From positions 186,001 through 250,000 of the forward strand of contig NZ_BDOQ01000006.1 of assembly GCF_003112435.1 (NCBI RefSeq): a stretch of DNA of 64,000 nucleotides, given 5' to 3'. A program made the translations under genes and the position numbers. The stretch comes from Novimethylophilus kurashikiensis. Lineage in GTDB: Bacteria > Pseudomonadota > Gammaproteobacteria > Burkholderiales > Methylophilaceae. Below, in pieces: positions 1 to 9,683 of the stretch (the stretch's first letter is position 1; the number at the start of each line of letters is the position of its first letter). The notes beneath the pieces were generated by a model. It worked only from the letters and a program-made list of their open reading frames with translations. It did not search any database and had not been told where the DNA came from.

Positions 1-1643
1 AAAGCAACGATCCGCAGAACACCATCGCTTCGGCCAAGCGCTTCATGGGACGCGGCTTGCACGACATCGCCGACGTCATCCATCTGCCGTACCGATTCGT
101 CGATTCGCCGGGCATGTTGCAGATCAAGACTGCCGCCGGGCCCAAGAGCCCCGTCGAAGTCGCGGCGGAAATCCTCAAGGTGCTCAAGGCTCGCGCCGAA
201 AAATCCCTGGGTGGCGAATTGACTGGGGCCGTGATCACGGTGCCCGCTTATTTTGATGATGCCCAGCGCCAAGCCACCAAGGACGCAGCCCGCCTCGCCG
301 GCCTGAATGTGCTGCGTCTGCTCAACGAGCCCACTGCAGCCGCCGTCGCCTACGGGCTGGATAACGGTTCTGAAGGCGTCTATGTGGTCTATGACCTGGG
401 TGGCGGGACGTTTGACGTATCGGTACTCAAGCTTTCCAAGGGCGTATTCGAAGTACTGGCTACCAATGGCGATTCCGCCTTGGGCGGCGACGATTTCGAC
501 CAGCGCATTTATTGCTGGATGCTGGAACAGGCCAAGCTACCGCCGCTCTCGCCGGAAGACAACAGCCTGTTGCTTACTAAGGCGCGCGAAGCCAAGGAAT
601 GGCTAAGCGAGCACGCCGAAGCCAACATTACGTGCGTGCTGAGAAGCGGCGACATCATCAACCTGACATTGACGACCCAGATTTTCCACGCACTGACGCA
701 AACCCTGGTTGCCAAAACCATGGCTCCGGTGAGAAAAGCACTGCGAGACGCCAAACTAGGCGTGGAAGATGTGCAAGGCGTGGTGATGGTGGGCGGCGCG
801 ACGCGCATGCCGCAAATCCAGCACGCTGTGGCGGAGTTTTTCGGCCAGGAGCCGCTCACCAACCTCGATCCGGACAAGGTCGTCGCTCTCGGCGCCGCCA
901 TCCAGGCTAACGTGCTGGCGGGCAACCGTAGCGAGGACGACTTGCTGCTGCTGGACGTGGTGCCGCTGTCGCTAGGCTTGGAAACCATGGGCGGCCTCGT
1001 CGAGAAAATCATTCCGCGCAACTCGACAATTCCCGTCGCCCGCGCGCAGGATTTCACCACCTACAAGGACGGCCAGACCGCTATGGGCATCCACGTGGTG
1101 CAAGGCGAACGCGAAATGGTGTCCGACTGCCGTTCGCTGGCGCGCTTCGAATTGCGCGGCATTCCGCCGATGGCCGCAGGAGCGGCGCGCATTCGCGTTA
1201 CCTTCCAGGTCGATGCCGACGGGCTGCTCTCGGTTTCGGCGCAGGAACAAACCAGCGGCGTGGAAGCTCACATCACGGTGAAGCCGTCTTATGGACTGTC
1301 GGAAAGCGAAATCGCCGACATGCTGCAAGCGTCGTTCTCGCATGCCGGTGAAGACAAACAAGCCCGCGCCCTGCGCGAAGCCCAGGTAGAAGCCGAGCGC
1401 CTGATCGTAGCGATCAATGCCGCCTTGGAAAAGGACGGCGATAAATTCCTGAGTGCGGAAGAGCGCAAGGCGCTCGAAAATCAGATCGCTGCTTTGCGCG
1501 AAACATCGCAGGGTGCCGATGCGACCGCGATCAGCCGCGAAATGGAAGCCCTTAATAAAGCCACTGAGCCGTTTGCCGCCCGCCGCATGGACGCCAGCGT
1601 GCAACAAGCCCTGACCGGCCACAAACTGGAAGAACTCAACTGA
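1..1643 (+). CDS. hscA: Fe-S cluster chaperone HscA, 5' end cut by window
   Basis: HscA is the Hsp70-type chaperone that, with HscB, helps pass a [2Fe-2S] cluster from IscU to target proteins in the cytoplasm. Reading is open from base 3 (residues [16 protein letters not shown]), so the start lies before the window. About 546 residues are visible, against about 616 for the family, so some 70 N-terminal residues are missing. The nucleotide-binding domain shows [13 protein letters not shown] (bases 390-430) and [10 protein letters not shown] (about 790-820). The substrate-binding domain begins near [15 protein letters not shown]. fdx follows with a one-base overlap (TGATG), as in ISC operons. 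DnaK is the main alternative, but the ferredoxin neighbour and the sequence favour HscA. Confidence 0.95.
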   Translation, partial: SNDPQNTIASAKRFMGRGLHDIADVIHLPYRFVDSPGMLQIKTAAGPKSPVEVAAEILKVLKARAEKSLGGELTGAVITVPAYFDDAQRQATKDAARLAGLNVLRLLNEPTAAAVAYGLDNGSEGVYVVYDLGGGTFDVSVLKLSKGVFEVLATNGDSALGGDDFDQRIYCWMLEQAKLPPLSPEDNSLLLTKAREAKEWLSEHAEANITCVLRSGDIINLTLTTQIFHALTQTLVAKTMAPVRKALRDAKLGVEDVQGVVMVGGATRMPQIQHAVAEFFGQEPLTNLDPDKVVALGAAIQANVLAGNRSEDDLLLLDVVPLSLGLETMGGLVEKIIPRNSTIPVARAQDFTTYKDGQTAMGIHVVQGEREMVSDCRSLARFELRGIPPMAAGAARIRVTFQVDADGLLSVSAQEQTSGVEAHITVKPSYGLSESEIADMLQASFSHAGEDKQARALREAQVEAERLIVAINAALEKDGDKFLSAEERKALENQIAALRETSQGADATAISREMEALNKATEPFAARRMDASVQQALTGHKLEELN

Positions 1644-1984
1644 TGCCGAAAATCATCGTATTGCCCCACGTCGAGATTTGCCCGGAAGGCGCCGTGATCG
1701 AAGCACAGTCGGGTGCTTCCGTCTGCGACACTCTGCTCGACAACGATATCGACATCGAACACGCATGCGACAAGGTTTGCGCCTGCACAACCTGCCATGT
1801 CATCGTGCGCGAAGGCTACAATAGCCTGCCGGCACCTGAGGAAAACGAAGAAGACCTATTGGATAAGGCCTGGGGACTGGAGCCGAATTCGCGTTTATCG
1901 TGCCAGGCCATCGTGCAGAACACGGATTTGGTCGTCGAAATCCCCAAGTACAGCATCAACATGGCCAAGGAAGGCAAGCACTAG
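1643..1984 (+). CDS. fdx: ISC-type [2Fe-2S] ferredoxin
   Basis: This 113-residue adrenodoxin-like ferredoxin supplies electrons for Fe-S cluster assembly. The cluster ligands are visible as ACDKVCACTTC (Cys-X5-Cys-X2-Cys, plus the extra cysteine typical of ISC ferredoxins) and a fourth ligand in RLSCQAI. The ATG overlaps the hscA stop by one base, so the two are translationally coupled. The iscX gene that often ends such operons is not present. Only 54 bases separate fdx from the convergent sensor kinase gene, and I see no strong terminator there. Confidence 0.95.
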   Translation: MPKIIVLPHVEICPEGAVIEAQSGASVCDTLLDNDIDIEHACDKVCACTTCHVIVREGYNSLPAPEENEEDLLDKAWGLEPNSRLSCQAIVQNTDLVVEIPKYSINMAKEGKH

Positions 1985-2038
1985 GGCGCGAGGCAGTGCC
2001 CCTAGCCTAACCCAGGCACCTGCCCACGCCCAAAAGCC

Positions 2039-5000
2039 TTATTGCTGGTCCAGCGTAGTCCGATCGAGATATTGCTCGACAAAGTTCAGAATGGCTTTGG
2101 ATTGATACTCACGCGCTAGTTGATGCAACTTATCGGCAAACGGCCGATAGCGCTCATCAAGTTCCACCAGCGCAGTTGCGTGCTGACGAATATCTCGCAT
2201 ATTTCCCCGTAGCGCCAATGCATGCAGGATCTTGATTTCCTGCTGCGGCGGCGCTTCGAGACGGCCGCTTTCTTCGTAGCGGACAGGAACCACCTCAACA
2301 TCGTTAGCCCATTCGATATTCAACAATGCGCCCATTTGCGCAAGCAGTTGATCGATGATCACCGGTTTGGCCAGAAACGCATTCATACCGGCCTCAAAGC
2401 ACTTTTTCTCATCCGAACTCGACACACTCGCTGAAATGGCAATGACAGCAACATCCTGCATCCCCGGCATTTGCCTGAGGCGTCGGGTAGCCTCCAATCC
2501 GTCCATTTCAGGCATGAGCACATCCATCAGAATAATAGGCGGACGGACGGCTTCTGCCTGCTTCAACGCATCGACACCGTTTTCAGCCTCGACTATTCCA
2601 AACCCCAGGGGAATCAACATGTCTCTAATGAGTTTTCGATTCTCCGCGAGGTCGTCCACGACCAATATCGTCTTGCGTTCACCCTTGTATCCAGTCACGA
2701 CCTGACGGGAAACGCCGGTAACAGGCATGGTGCCTTCTTCCGGCACCGCAATCTCAAAGCTGAATCGGCTGCCTTCGCCCAAGCGGCTCTCGACCTGAAT
2801 TTCCCCACCCATTAGACGCACGAACTGTTGACTAATGGCCAGACCCAGACCGGTTCCACCCATGCGTTGCCGGGCTTCCCCCGCTTGCTCGAAAGGCAGG
2901 AAAATAGTTCGCTGCCCCTCCTCCGCAATACCTCTGCCTGTATCCTCTACCTCAAACCTCAAGCGGCCTTCCGTGGTATGTCCAACACGGAGCAGCACTC
3001 GTCCGCGATCGGTAAACTTGATCGCATTGTCCAGAAGGTTCAGCAGCACTTGTCGCAGGCGTCGCTCGTCGGCATGGATCATCCGGGGCAAGTCGGGTGA
3101 GGTTTCGCAGACGAAATCCAGTTTTTTCTGGGCGGCCTTGATCCCCACCATTTCACTGAGGACTTGCAGGAACTTGTCAAAGAAAATGTCGTTGGGATAA
3201 AGCTCCAGCTTGTTGGCGTCGATCTTGGCCAGGTCGAGGATATCGTTGATCAGCGTCAGTAAATGCTCCCCGCTTTTCAGGATGATGTTCAATCCTGTGG
3301 TTTGCGACTCGGTGAGGTTCTTGTCGCGCAACAATATCTGCGCATAGCCGAGAATGCCGTTCAACGGCGTTCTCAATTCATGGCTCATCTTGGCGAGGAA
3401 ATCGCTACGCAAGCGGGCAAGACGCTCGGCCTCAGCCAACGCCGCCTCTCGTACCGCCTCCGTGCTCTTGAATTCGCTGATATTGCGGGTCACGCCCACA
3501 GTGCCCAGCAAAGTGCCGTCCTCATCCTGCACAGGGGCATAATAGATTTCCATCCACACGGGGGCAGTCTCGTTTGCCAGCATTTGCAGACGCTCCACGA
3601 TTTTCCGCTGGCGAGTGATCATCACTTCGGCCTCGTCGGCGCGGAAGAGCGCCGCTTGTTCAGCCGGCCACAAAACCTCGTCAGTCTTGCCCAGCATCTC
3701 GTCGACCGAATGTCCGCATGCGTCGGCACTCGCCTGGTTCACCGCCAGGTAACGCCCCTGCGTATCCTTGAGCCATGCCCCCACAGGCAGGGTGTCAAAC
3801 AGCTCCCGCACGTAACGGGTTTGCTGCCGCAGCTCGGCGGTACGGTCATGAACGCGTTGTTCCAGGGTCTCGAACGATTGTTGCAGTTCGGAGAGCATGG
3901 CGTTGAAGGCCTGGGCCAAGGCTCTCACTTCGTCTTCTGCCTGAATAACGATGGGTTGCAGTCCCGCCGTGGTACCGCGATGATCGAGATAGCGGCTCTC
4001 GTCCATCCGTTCCTTCTGTGTGATTTTGTTCACGGCCGCGGTCAAGTGAACGATGGGGTCGATCAGGCGCTTCACCCATAACGTTCCTACCGCCACACTC
4101 AACAACAGGATTCCGATGGCCATGGCCAGAATTGCAGCGACCGTCTGCCGGATGTTCTGCAATGTACTATCGCGGGGAGACGCCAGCGCCAGCGTCAAGC
4201 GAGGTTGGCGCTCGAATTGCCAGGGCAGCATGGCCACGTAGTAGGATTTTTCGCCGGCGGTGACAACGTGTCTCTGTCCATGCACCATCCGTCCATCTGC
4301 TTGTACCTGCCGAAGCATTTCGTCGGAAATCAGCCTAAGGCCAGGAAGCTCTAGAGGATGACGGCCATCCGGCGAGAACATGGCCGGGATACTGCCGGTT
4401 TTCCTTGCGACTTCGTCCAGTGCCGCTCGTCCGATGGATTTGCGAAAGACAACCACCGCAACAGTAACCGCCTGACTCCCTGGTTCCAGCTCGCGACGAA
4501 GCTTAGTGGGCCGGCCGGCAATCGACATATCCGAAAAGAAATGCACGATGGGGTTGTGCTCGGCGTCGGTCATGACATTTTCCACAATCCCCTGGATGGG
4601 CACCGTCACTTCAAGTACGGTCTCATCAGGCACGGGAAAATTAAAAGAAACCATCGGCTGCGCCAGCGCCGGCAGAGTCGTCGGTATATCTGGCATTCGG
4701 CCATGCTTCCATGACGGCCAGTTCTGGAAGGGCATATCGCCATCCGCATTGGCTGTGGCCGTGGTCCAGACTTCGCGATGGTTGTCCTGCCGGGTCATCA
4801 TCCCGACTTCCGTTTCCGAAACGTAGTAACTCAGCTTGTCGCGGGTATACACGGCAATACTGCTGAATCCCCCCGTATGCAAGGCGAGTTGCAACCGATT
4901 CAGCGAAACCGTCTTGCGGTAGGCAAGTGTCCTCGCCATTTCACTAAATCCGGACGCAGCGACAGATGTATCGAGATTGAATTCCAGCGTCAACAGCTCG

Positions 5001-5272
5001 GATAGCTGATTGAGGAGTGCCGCGTCGCCCACGGTGACCAAGGCCACCGACCTGAGCCGCGTCGTCATCGTTTGCAGATCGCTTTGCCATGCCTGCAAGG
5101 CATTGTCGAGATTGGCGAAGGCGGATTCCTGATTTTGCCGGTTGGTAAAATACGAGGCCAGCAACGCATCCAGCAAAGTGGTCAGCACCAGCACGACCAC
5201 CAGGACCAGCAAAATCCTCTGCTTGATGCCGTACCGTATCAGCTTGCCCCAGAAAAGTCGCACCTCGTTCAT
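2039..5272 (-). CDS. hybrid sensor histidine kinase with large periplasmic domain
   Basis: This 1077-residue inner-membrane kinase passes phosphate from a histidine to its own receiver. In order it has a membrane helix (about residues 19-41), a periplasmic sensor region (about 42-375), a second helix (about 378-400) and a HAMP domain. A PAS domain follows (about 485-600), then HisKA with SHELRTPLNGILGY (His near 630), an HATPase with GTGLGLAISQQF, and a REC domain (about 870-990, KTILVVDD, acceptor Asp in LMDVLMPEMDG). A helical tail of roughly 85-100 residues follows REC. It has no Hpt-type histidine motif and no recognised output domain. The ATG overlaps the stop of the solute-binding protein gene by four bases (ATGA), so kinase and binding protein are coupled. 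No partner regulator lies nearby. The ligand is unknown. Confidence 0.92.
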   Translation of the reverse strand: MNEVRLFWGKLIRYGIKQRILLVLVVVLVLTTLLDALLASYFTNRQNQESAFANLDNALQAWQSDLQTMTTRLRSVALVTVGDAALLNQLSELLTLEFNLDTSVAASGFSEMARTLAYRKTVSLNRLQLALHTGGFSSIAVYTRDKLSYYVSETEVGMMTRQDNHREVWTTATANADGDMPFQNWPSWKHGRMPDIPTTLPALAQPMVSFNFPVPDETVLEVTVPIQGIVENVMTDAEHNPIVHFFSDMSIAGRPTKLRRELEPGSQAVTVAVVVFRKSIGRAALDEVARKTGSIPAMFSPDGRHPLELPGLRLISDEMLRQVQADGRMVHGQRHVVTAGEKSYYVAMLPWQFERQPRLTLALASPRDSTLQNIRQTVAAILAMAIGILLLSVAVGTLWVKRLIDPIVHLTAAVNKITQKERMDESRYLDHRGTTAGLQPIVIQAEDEVRALAQAFNAMLSELQQSFETLEQRVHDRTAELRQQTRYVRELFDTLPVGAWLKDTQGRYLAVNQASADACGHSVDEMLGKTDEVLWPAEQAALFRADEAEVMITRQRKIVERLQMLANETAPVWMEIYYAPVQDEDGTLLGTVGVTRNISEFKSTEAVREAALAEAERLARLRSDFLAKMSHELRTPLNGILGYAQILLRDKNLTESQTTGLNIILKSGEHLLTLINDILDLAKIDANKLELYPNDIFFDKFLQVLSEMVGIKAAQKKLDFVCETSPDLPRMIHADERRLRQVLLNLLDNAIKFTDRGRVLLRVGHTTEGRLRFEVEDTGRGIAEEGQRTIFLPFEQAGEARQRMGGTGLGLAISQQFVRLMGGEIQVESRLGEGSRFSFEIAVPEEGTMPVTGVSRQVVTGYKGERKTILVVDDLAENRKLIRDMLIPLGFGIVEAENGVDALKQAEAVRPPIILMDVLMPEMDGLEATRRLRQMPGMQDVAVIAISASVSSSDEKKCFEAGMNAFLAKPVIIDQLLAQMGALLNIEWANDVEVVPVRYEESGRLEAPPQQEIKILHALALRGNMRDIRQHATALVELDERYRPFADKLHQLAREYQSKAILNFVEQYLDRTTLDQQ

Positions 5273-6600
5273 TGGCGACTCTGCGAATTGGGGTCGCGGG
5301 CAATAATATCTGCATCGATGTCATCGGCAGCCTTGCCCAGTGCGGCCTCAACGTTATTACCGGCGATAATATCGCTCATCGCCTTCGAAAAAGACTTGCT
5401 GATCGTGCTATAACCGGGAACGGCAGGACGAGGCACGCCATGCCCATGCAGCAATTGCTGTGCGTACACATTGAGAGGGGCGTCTCGACCATATAAGGGA
5501 GACTCCGCCAAGGCGGATTTACGCGCTGGGACCGCTCCATTTGCGTTGGTCATGCGCAGCACTTCTTGTGGAGTCATGAGATAGGCCAGGAACGCCCAGG
5601 CGCCTTCCGGGGCGTCGCACGTACTGGTAATGGCCCAACTCAAGGAACCCATCCCGGTTTTGATGCCATGGCCGAAATCGGGAAGCGGCAATAATATCAA
5701 ATCGTCTCCCAACGCCTTGCGGTAGCCTGGATATTTCCAGTGTCCGGTCCATGAAAGCGCGGTACGCCTTTTCTCGAAATCATCGTTGCGTTTGAAAATC
5801 GGCTGAGTCCACCCCTGCTTGAACCAGTATTGAAAGCGCTTCATTGCTGCGATCGATTGCGGGCCGTCAAGCACGCCGTGCGCCGTACGATAGCTTTTGC
5901 GATCGATCAAATCGCCGCCGAATCCCTGAAGTATGGGGGAATAGGCATAAGCATAGAATTCGCTCATCCCCGCATACACCGTCATGCTGAGTGGGTAATC
6001 CACGCCTTTTACCGATGAGAGCTTAACCAGGATGTGCTCGAACTCTGACAAACTCCAGGGTGCATCGACAGTCGGTATCCTAACCCCAGCCATCTCCAGG
6101 TAGCGTTTGTTCGCCCATAGCCCTAACCCCGAATCGAATTGCCCCAAGGTGTACAGCCGGCCGTCGTAGGTTCCCTGGGCGATAATCGAAGGCAGCAGGT
6201 CGTTTCTCAAATCGCGGGAAACAAACTTGTCGAGAGGCTGCAGATAGCCCGGCCACGCGAAGTCGGCCACATACGGACCGTCGACTTCCAGCAAACACGG
6301 TAGCCCTCCGGTCAGGGCCACGCTTTTTACCCAGTCGGCATAATTTCGGTAATTGGATGAGAATAATTCGATTTTGTAGCGATGCTGAAGACGATTGAAA
6401 TTATCCGTGGAGGCTTTAAGCACACCCGCTTCATCGGTATTGAGCGCTGCGCGCGTCCAGACAGGTATAGTTTTTGGTGAACGGGCATCACTTTTGGAGA
6501 CTGGCTCGGCTATCGCTAACGCAGCCCATACCGGCAGAAGTACGAAAAACCACGCAGCTAAGCGCCACAATCCCCTAAAAGGAGTAAATGAGCGCTGCAT
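5269..6600 (-). CDS. periplasmic solute-binding protein, family 1 type
   Basis: This 443-residue protein has an N-terminal signal sequence (hydrophobic FVLLPVWAALAIA, likely cut before EPVSK near residue 31). The body resembles ABC-type extracellular sugar-binding proteins of family 1: VWTRAALNTDEAGVLKA at the N-terminus, a hinge region with GRLYTLGQFDSGLGLWANK, and EGAWAFLAYLMTPQEVL near the C-terminus. No permease or ATPase gene is nearby. The start lies 26 bases inside the receptor gene upstream, and the stop overlaps the kinase start by four bases. This context suggests it serves as the ligand-sensing partner of the kinase rather than for transport (inference). The substrate may be a carbohydrate but cannot be read from the sequence. 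Confidence 0.88.
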   Translation of the reverse strand: MQRSFTPFRGLWRLAAWFFVLLPVWAALAIAEPVSKSDARSPKTIPVWTRAALNTDEAGVLKASTDNFNRLQHRYKIELFSSNYRNYADWVKSVALTGGLPCLLEVDGPYVADFAWPGYLQPLDKFVSRDLRNDLLPSIIAQGTYDGRLYTLGQFDSGLGLWANKRYLEMAGVRIPTVDAPWSLSEFEHILVKLSSVKGVDYPLSMTVYAGMSEFYAYAYSPILQGFGGDLIDRKSYRTAHGVLDGPQSIAAMKRFQYWFKQGWTQPIFKRNDDFEKRRTALSWTGHWKYPGYRKALGDDLILLPLPDFGHGIKTGMGSLSWAITSTCDAPEGAWAFLAYLMTPQEVLRMTNANGAVPARKSALAESPLYGRDAPLNVYAQQLLHGHGVPRPAVPGYSTISKSFSKAMSDIIAGNNVEAALGKAADDIDADIIARDPNSQSRQ

Positions 6601-9101
6601 TAATGGTACGTCCGTTGATAGAGCGGGCCGTCGTAGCCCCAGTTGATGGCACCCCGGCTCCAGCGTTGGGTATCTCGGTAATGCCTATCCGGTTGAAGAG
6701 ATTATTGCCGGAAAGCGATAGCGACCAGCCTTTCTCCAGCACATAGTTCAGAAAGCCGTTCACCTGCACGTACCCAGGATTATCCAGGCCATAGCCAACA
6801 GAGGGGAACTTCGATAAGCCAATGAAGTTAAGACCGAAGTCGAGCTTTCCAATGTGATAGGCCGGGGTCAACTGGTACATAAATCGTGGATTGATCTGAT
6901 AGCCGACACTCTGCGGATTCTTATCGGCTCGTGTCACTGTGCCATGTGTATAGGTGAGCCCACCAAACAGGTGGAACCCATGTAGATTGTAGCTACCTTC
7001 AAGTTCCAGTCCGTCCGCCTCGTACTCACTACTGGTGAACCGATTAACAATCGACGTAATGTCCTGGTCGGTCACTGAAGTTGTGGCATGAAACAATGTA
7101 GCGAATAAACTCGCACGACTGCTTCGCCATTTGATGCCACCCTCAACCTGTTTTACGGAATTAACTGCAACCTCTTTGGCGATACTGCCGTCCGCATGGA
7201 TTCCACCACCGAAAAGCACTCGTTCGGCATTCGCACGCCCGCCTCGGCTGATACGGCCGAAAACAGCCAAATCCGGGTTAAGCAGATAGTTTGCACCGAA
7301 TGAATAGGACAAGTAGCGGACGGTATAGTCAACCGGCCTTTTACTTGCCGGGTCGACGATAGGCACCTTTTGTTCGGGTGGTTCGATCACGCCGTCGCCA
7401 TTGACATCCATGATCTTCGTCCCGGTCGATCCCGCGTAGGAGCCTGAGGCACTGGCAACGTCATAGCGCAAACTGCCGTCCAAGTTAATCGGCCCTTGTT
7501 GCCACCCCAATGCGAGATAAGGCGCGTCGGTGTCGTATTTCAGCTTGTAAGAGTGAACACAACAGTTCTTCCAGGCCGGCTCCCCATAGGCAACTAATCC
7601 CTTCTGGGTGACGACCTGGCCCAGGGAATTGACGACATCTAGCAGCGCCGCATTCTTACCCTTGACCTCGAGCAGATAAGTGTTCCAATGCCAATCCTGG
7701 TTGATCATCTGCTGGGATTTGAAATAGCCTAGGGTGACATTGGTGTCGCCATAGTTGCCGCTGTTGAAACGCTTAGTCAGCTTCAAGTCGTTGGCGAAGT
7801 TACCGAGATCATCGAGTGTCACATTGAATAAATGCGTACGCACCGCGAGACCGTTTCCGTTCAAGGAAGCAGGGTCGGTAATCACCTGGCCTGCGCGTGG
7901 ACCGGTGGCATATCTCAACGTAGCACCCGGTCCCCCGATCGAAGTCGCCAGCGCAGATGCAGTATTCACCTCGGCCGGGTAAGGCCCCACGAAACGGCCG
8001 GAAGTCGAGGCGATGCGAAATTTGTCCTCGATCTTCCAGTCCTTTGCCAGATCGAATGCCGCTTCGATCCCGAATGCCTTGCTGTTTGAATAGTAACCGT
8101 CTGCAATATCCGTACTGACCGCCTGTCCATTTCGATTTACCGAAATATCGTGGCGGAAATATTTGGACTGCATGGCGCCGTCCAGCACATCGAAACTGGG
8201 CAGCGATGAAAAATGCGCAGCAGAAGTCGTGCCCGAGACCCTGATCGGCACAGGCAGATAGACCGGGGCACGGTCGTTCAGCAGTTTGAAATTGAGACGG
8301 ACGTAGCCGGAATCGAATTCGCGGGTGATGTTGCCTTTGATCTGCCCCCCGTCTTCAGCTTGATACCCCACCGTGCGGGGACCTTCACCAAACCGGTAGA
8401 ATCCGCCGACATGGAACCGCCAGCCGTCGTCGAGCGGCTTGCCGTAATCGAAATCCATCCGGGTATGGTCGTAATCCAGGCCCCGAGTCAGCCGGACTCT
8501 TCCCCCGGCTTCCTCCCCCGTCTTGCTGATGAAGTTGAATACGCCGCCGGGGGGCGTTGCTGGCAAACGTCGCAGCAGAACCGCCGCGGATGACTTCGAG
8601 GCGATCAAGATTGTAATCGGCCCGAACGAAGGTATCCGCAGTGCCGAAATCGATGTCGCCGAAATCCAGCACGGGCAGCCCGTCTTCCTGATATTGCATG
8701 AGTTTGGCCCCACCGCTCAGCGGCAAACCGCGGGCGGTCGCATTGGCATTGCCTTCGCCACCGGACGATTGCACCAGTAACCCAGGGACGTTATTGAGGA
8801 TTTCTGCTGCGTTGCCAGGGACTGATTGTTCTATCTGATCCTGCGTGAGGATACTGGCAGCCACGCTGGAACGCATGCTTGTCAGGGGATTCGCAGTCGC
8901 GGTCACGACGACAGTATCTAGGTTGACCGGAGAAATCGGCGAGCGAGCTACGGTAGGGCCTTCTTCCTGGCTTATTCCGGCCTTTTCATTTACTGTTTCC
9001 GTCGCTTCGGCATCCTGGGCAAGCACAGCGAAAGGCTGCAGTATCGATATCGCAGCCACAAGAAACGACAGGCGATTTTCCTGATGCAATTGGTTCAGCA
9101 T
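6575..9101 (-). pseudogene. TonB-dependent outer-membrane receptor, split by a one-base frameshift
   Basis: This gene encodes a TonB-dependent receptor of about 840 residues in two frames. The first part starts at the ATG at 9101, behind a GGGGAGGGGAG ribosome site. It has a signal peptide (LSFLVAAISILQPFAVLAQ) and most of the plug (VEQSVPGNAAEILNNVPGLL, DRLEVIRGGSAATFASNAP). Reading then shifts at a run of six C (plus strand G, 8549-8554). The second frame resumes with PGGVFNFISKTGEEAGG and runs through a full barrel to the terminal aromatic, IYSF. Five C would restore one frame. The rest of the barrel is intact, so this may be a sequencing error, a phase-variable tract or a very recent mutation. 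An EF-hand-like loop (DVNGDGVIEPPE) lies at 7373-7408. The 3' end overlaps the binding-protein gene by 26 bases. Confidence 0.85.
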
Positions 9102-9412
9102 ACTCCCCTCCCCCTTGCCGCGACAAACATTCATTAACCGCATTCTTGGATTTATTATAGGAATAATCTTAGCACTGTTTATGGTTATACCGTCATCATA
9201 GCACTAGCAAAGCTGAGGATTTAATGACTTTATCACCAATACTTTCTGATAGTTACATACTTACATGCATGAAGAATGGCTTAGATTGACAGGGAACAGA
9301 TGCCAAGCAACAGGCGGGAGACGGGAGCGTTTAAGCGTTGCTATGTTGCCCAAAAAAACTCGTGAACCGAGCCTTTTTGCAGGACAGTCGCGATAATTAG
9401 AGATGGGAAAAT
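9102..9412. other. intergenic region upstream of the receptor gene
   Basis: No coding region is visible here. The part next to the receptor start is AT-rich and holds a TATAAT-like -10 on the minus strand (plus strand ATTATA, 9156-9161), with no convincing -35. Nothing matching a Fur box was seen. Near 9350-9380 a short hairpin (CTCG, loop, CGAG) flanked by T-runs on both strands may end transcription of the KTSC gene. Confidence 0.4.
9349..9381 (-). terminator. weak hairpin with T-runs after the KTSC gene
   Basis: On the minus strand GGCTCGGTTCACGAG is followed by seven T. The stem is short (four or five pairs), so this is a weak candidate. The other strand also ends in a T-run, so it could act both ways. 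Confidence 0.35.
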
Positions 9413-9679
9413 TCAGTTGTCGAACAGATCGTCCAGCGGATTCTTGCCAGGTTTAGACGCAGCGGTTGTAGTCACTCGCGCCGAGGCATACGATTCTTCG
9501 ATATTGTCGCGGTAATAACTCCAGGCAGAACTAGAATAGCGCAATTGGCGCCAGGTTTCTTCCCCCACACCGCGATATTGCAGGGTCACGCCATCGTCAA
9601 GCTGCACTTGCAACAACCGAGCCTTGGCATCGTAGCCTGCCGCCCGCAGCTTTCAGGCATTCAATTTGACCATGTCCAT
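9413..9679 (-). pseudogene. KTSC-domain protein with in-frame UGA at codon 9
   Basis: Read from the ATG at 9679, four bases after the diguanylate cyclase stop, the product is MDMVKLNA, then UGA, then KLRAAGYDAKARLLQVQL and so on for about 80 residues. This matches the layout of small KTSC-domain proteins, whose opening strand (residues like VSSSN) runs straight into LxxxGYDxxxxxLxVxF. The stop falls at the position that is usually Ser or Thr. The only near-cognate start after it is a TTG at 9616, which would remove the first strand and leave 67 residues. I therefore call it a recent pseudogene. A sequencing error is possible. Selenocysteine is unlikely, since the residue is not a known redox position. 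Confidence 0.6.
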
Positions 9680-9683
9680 CAAT

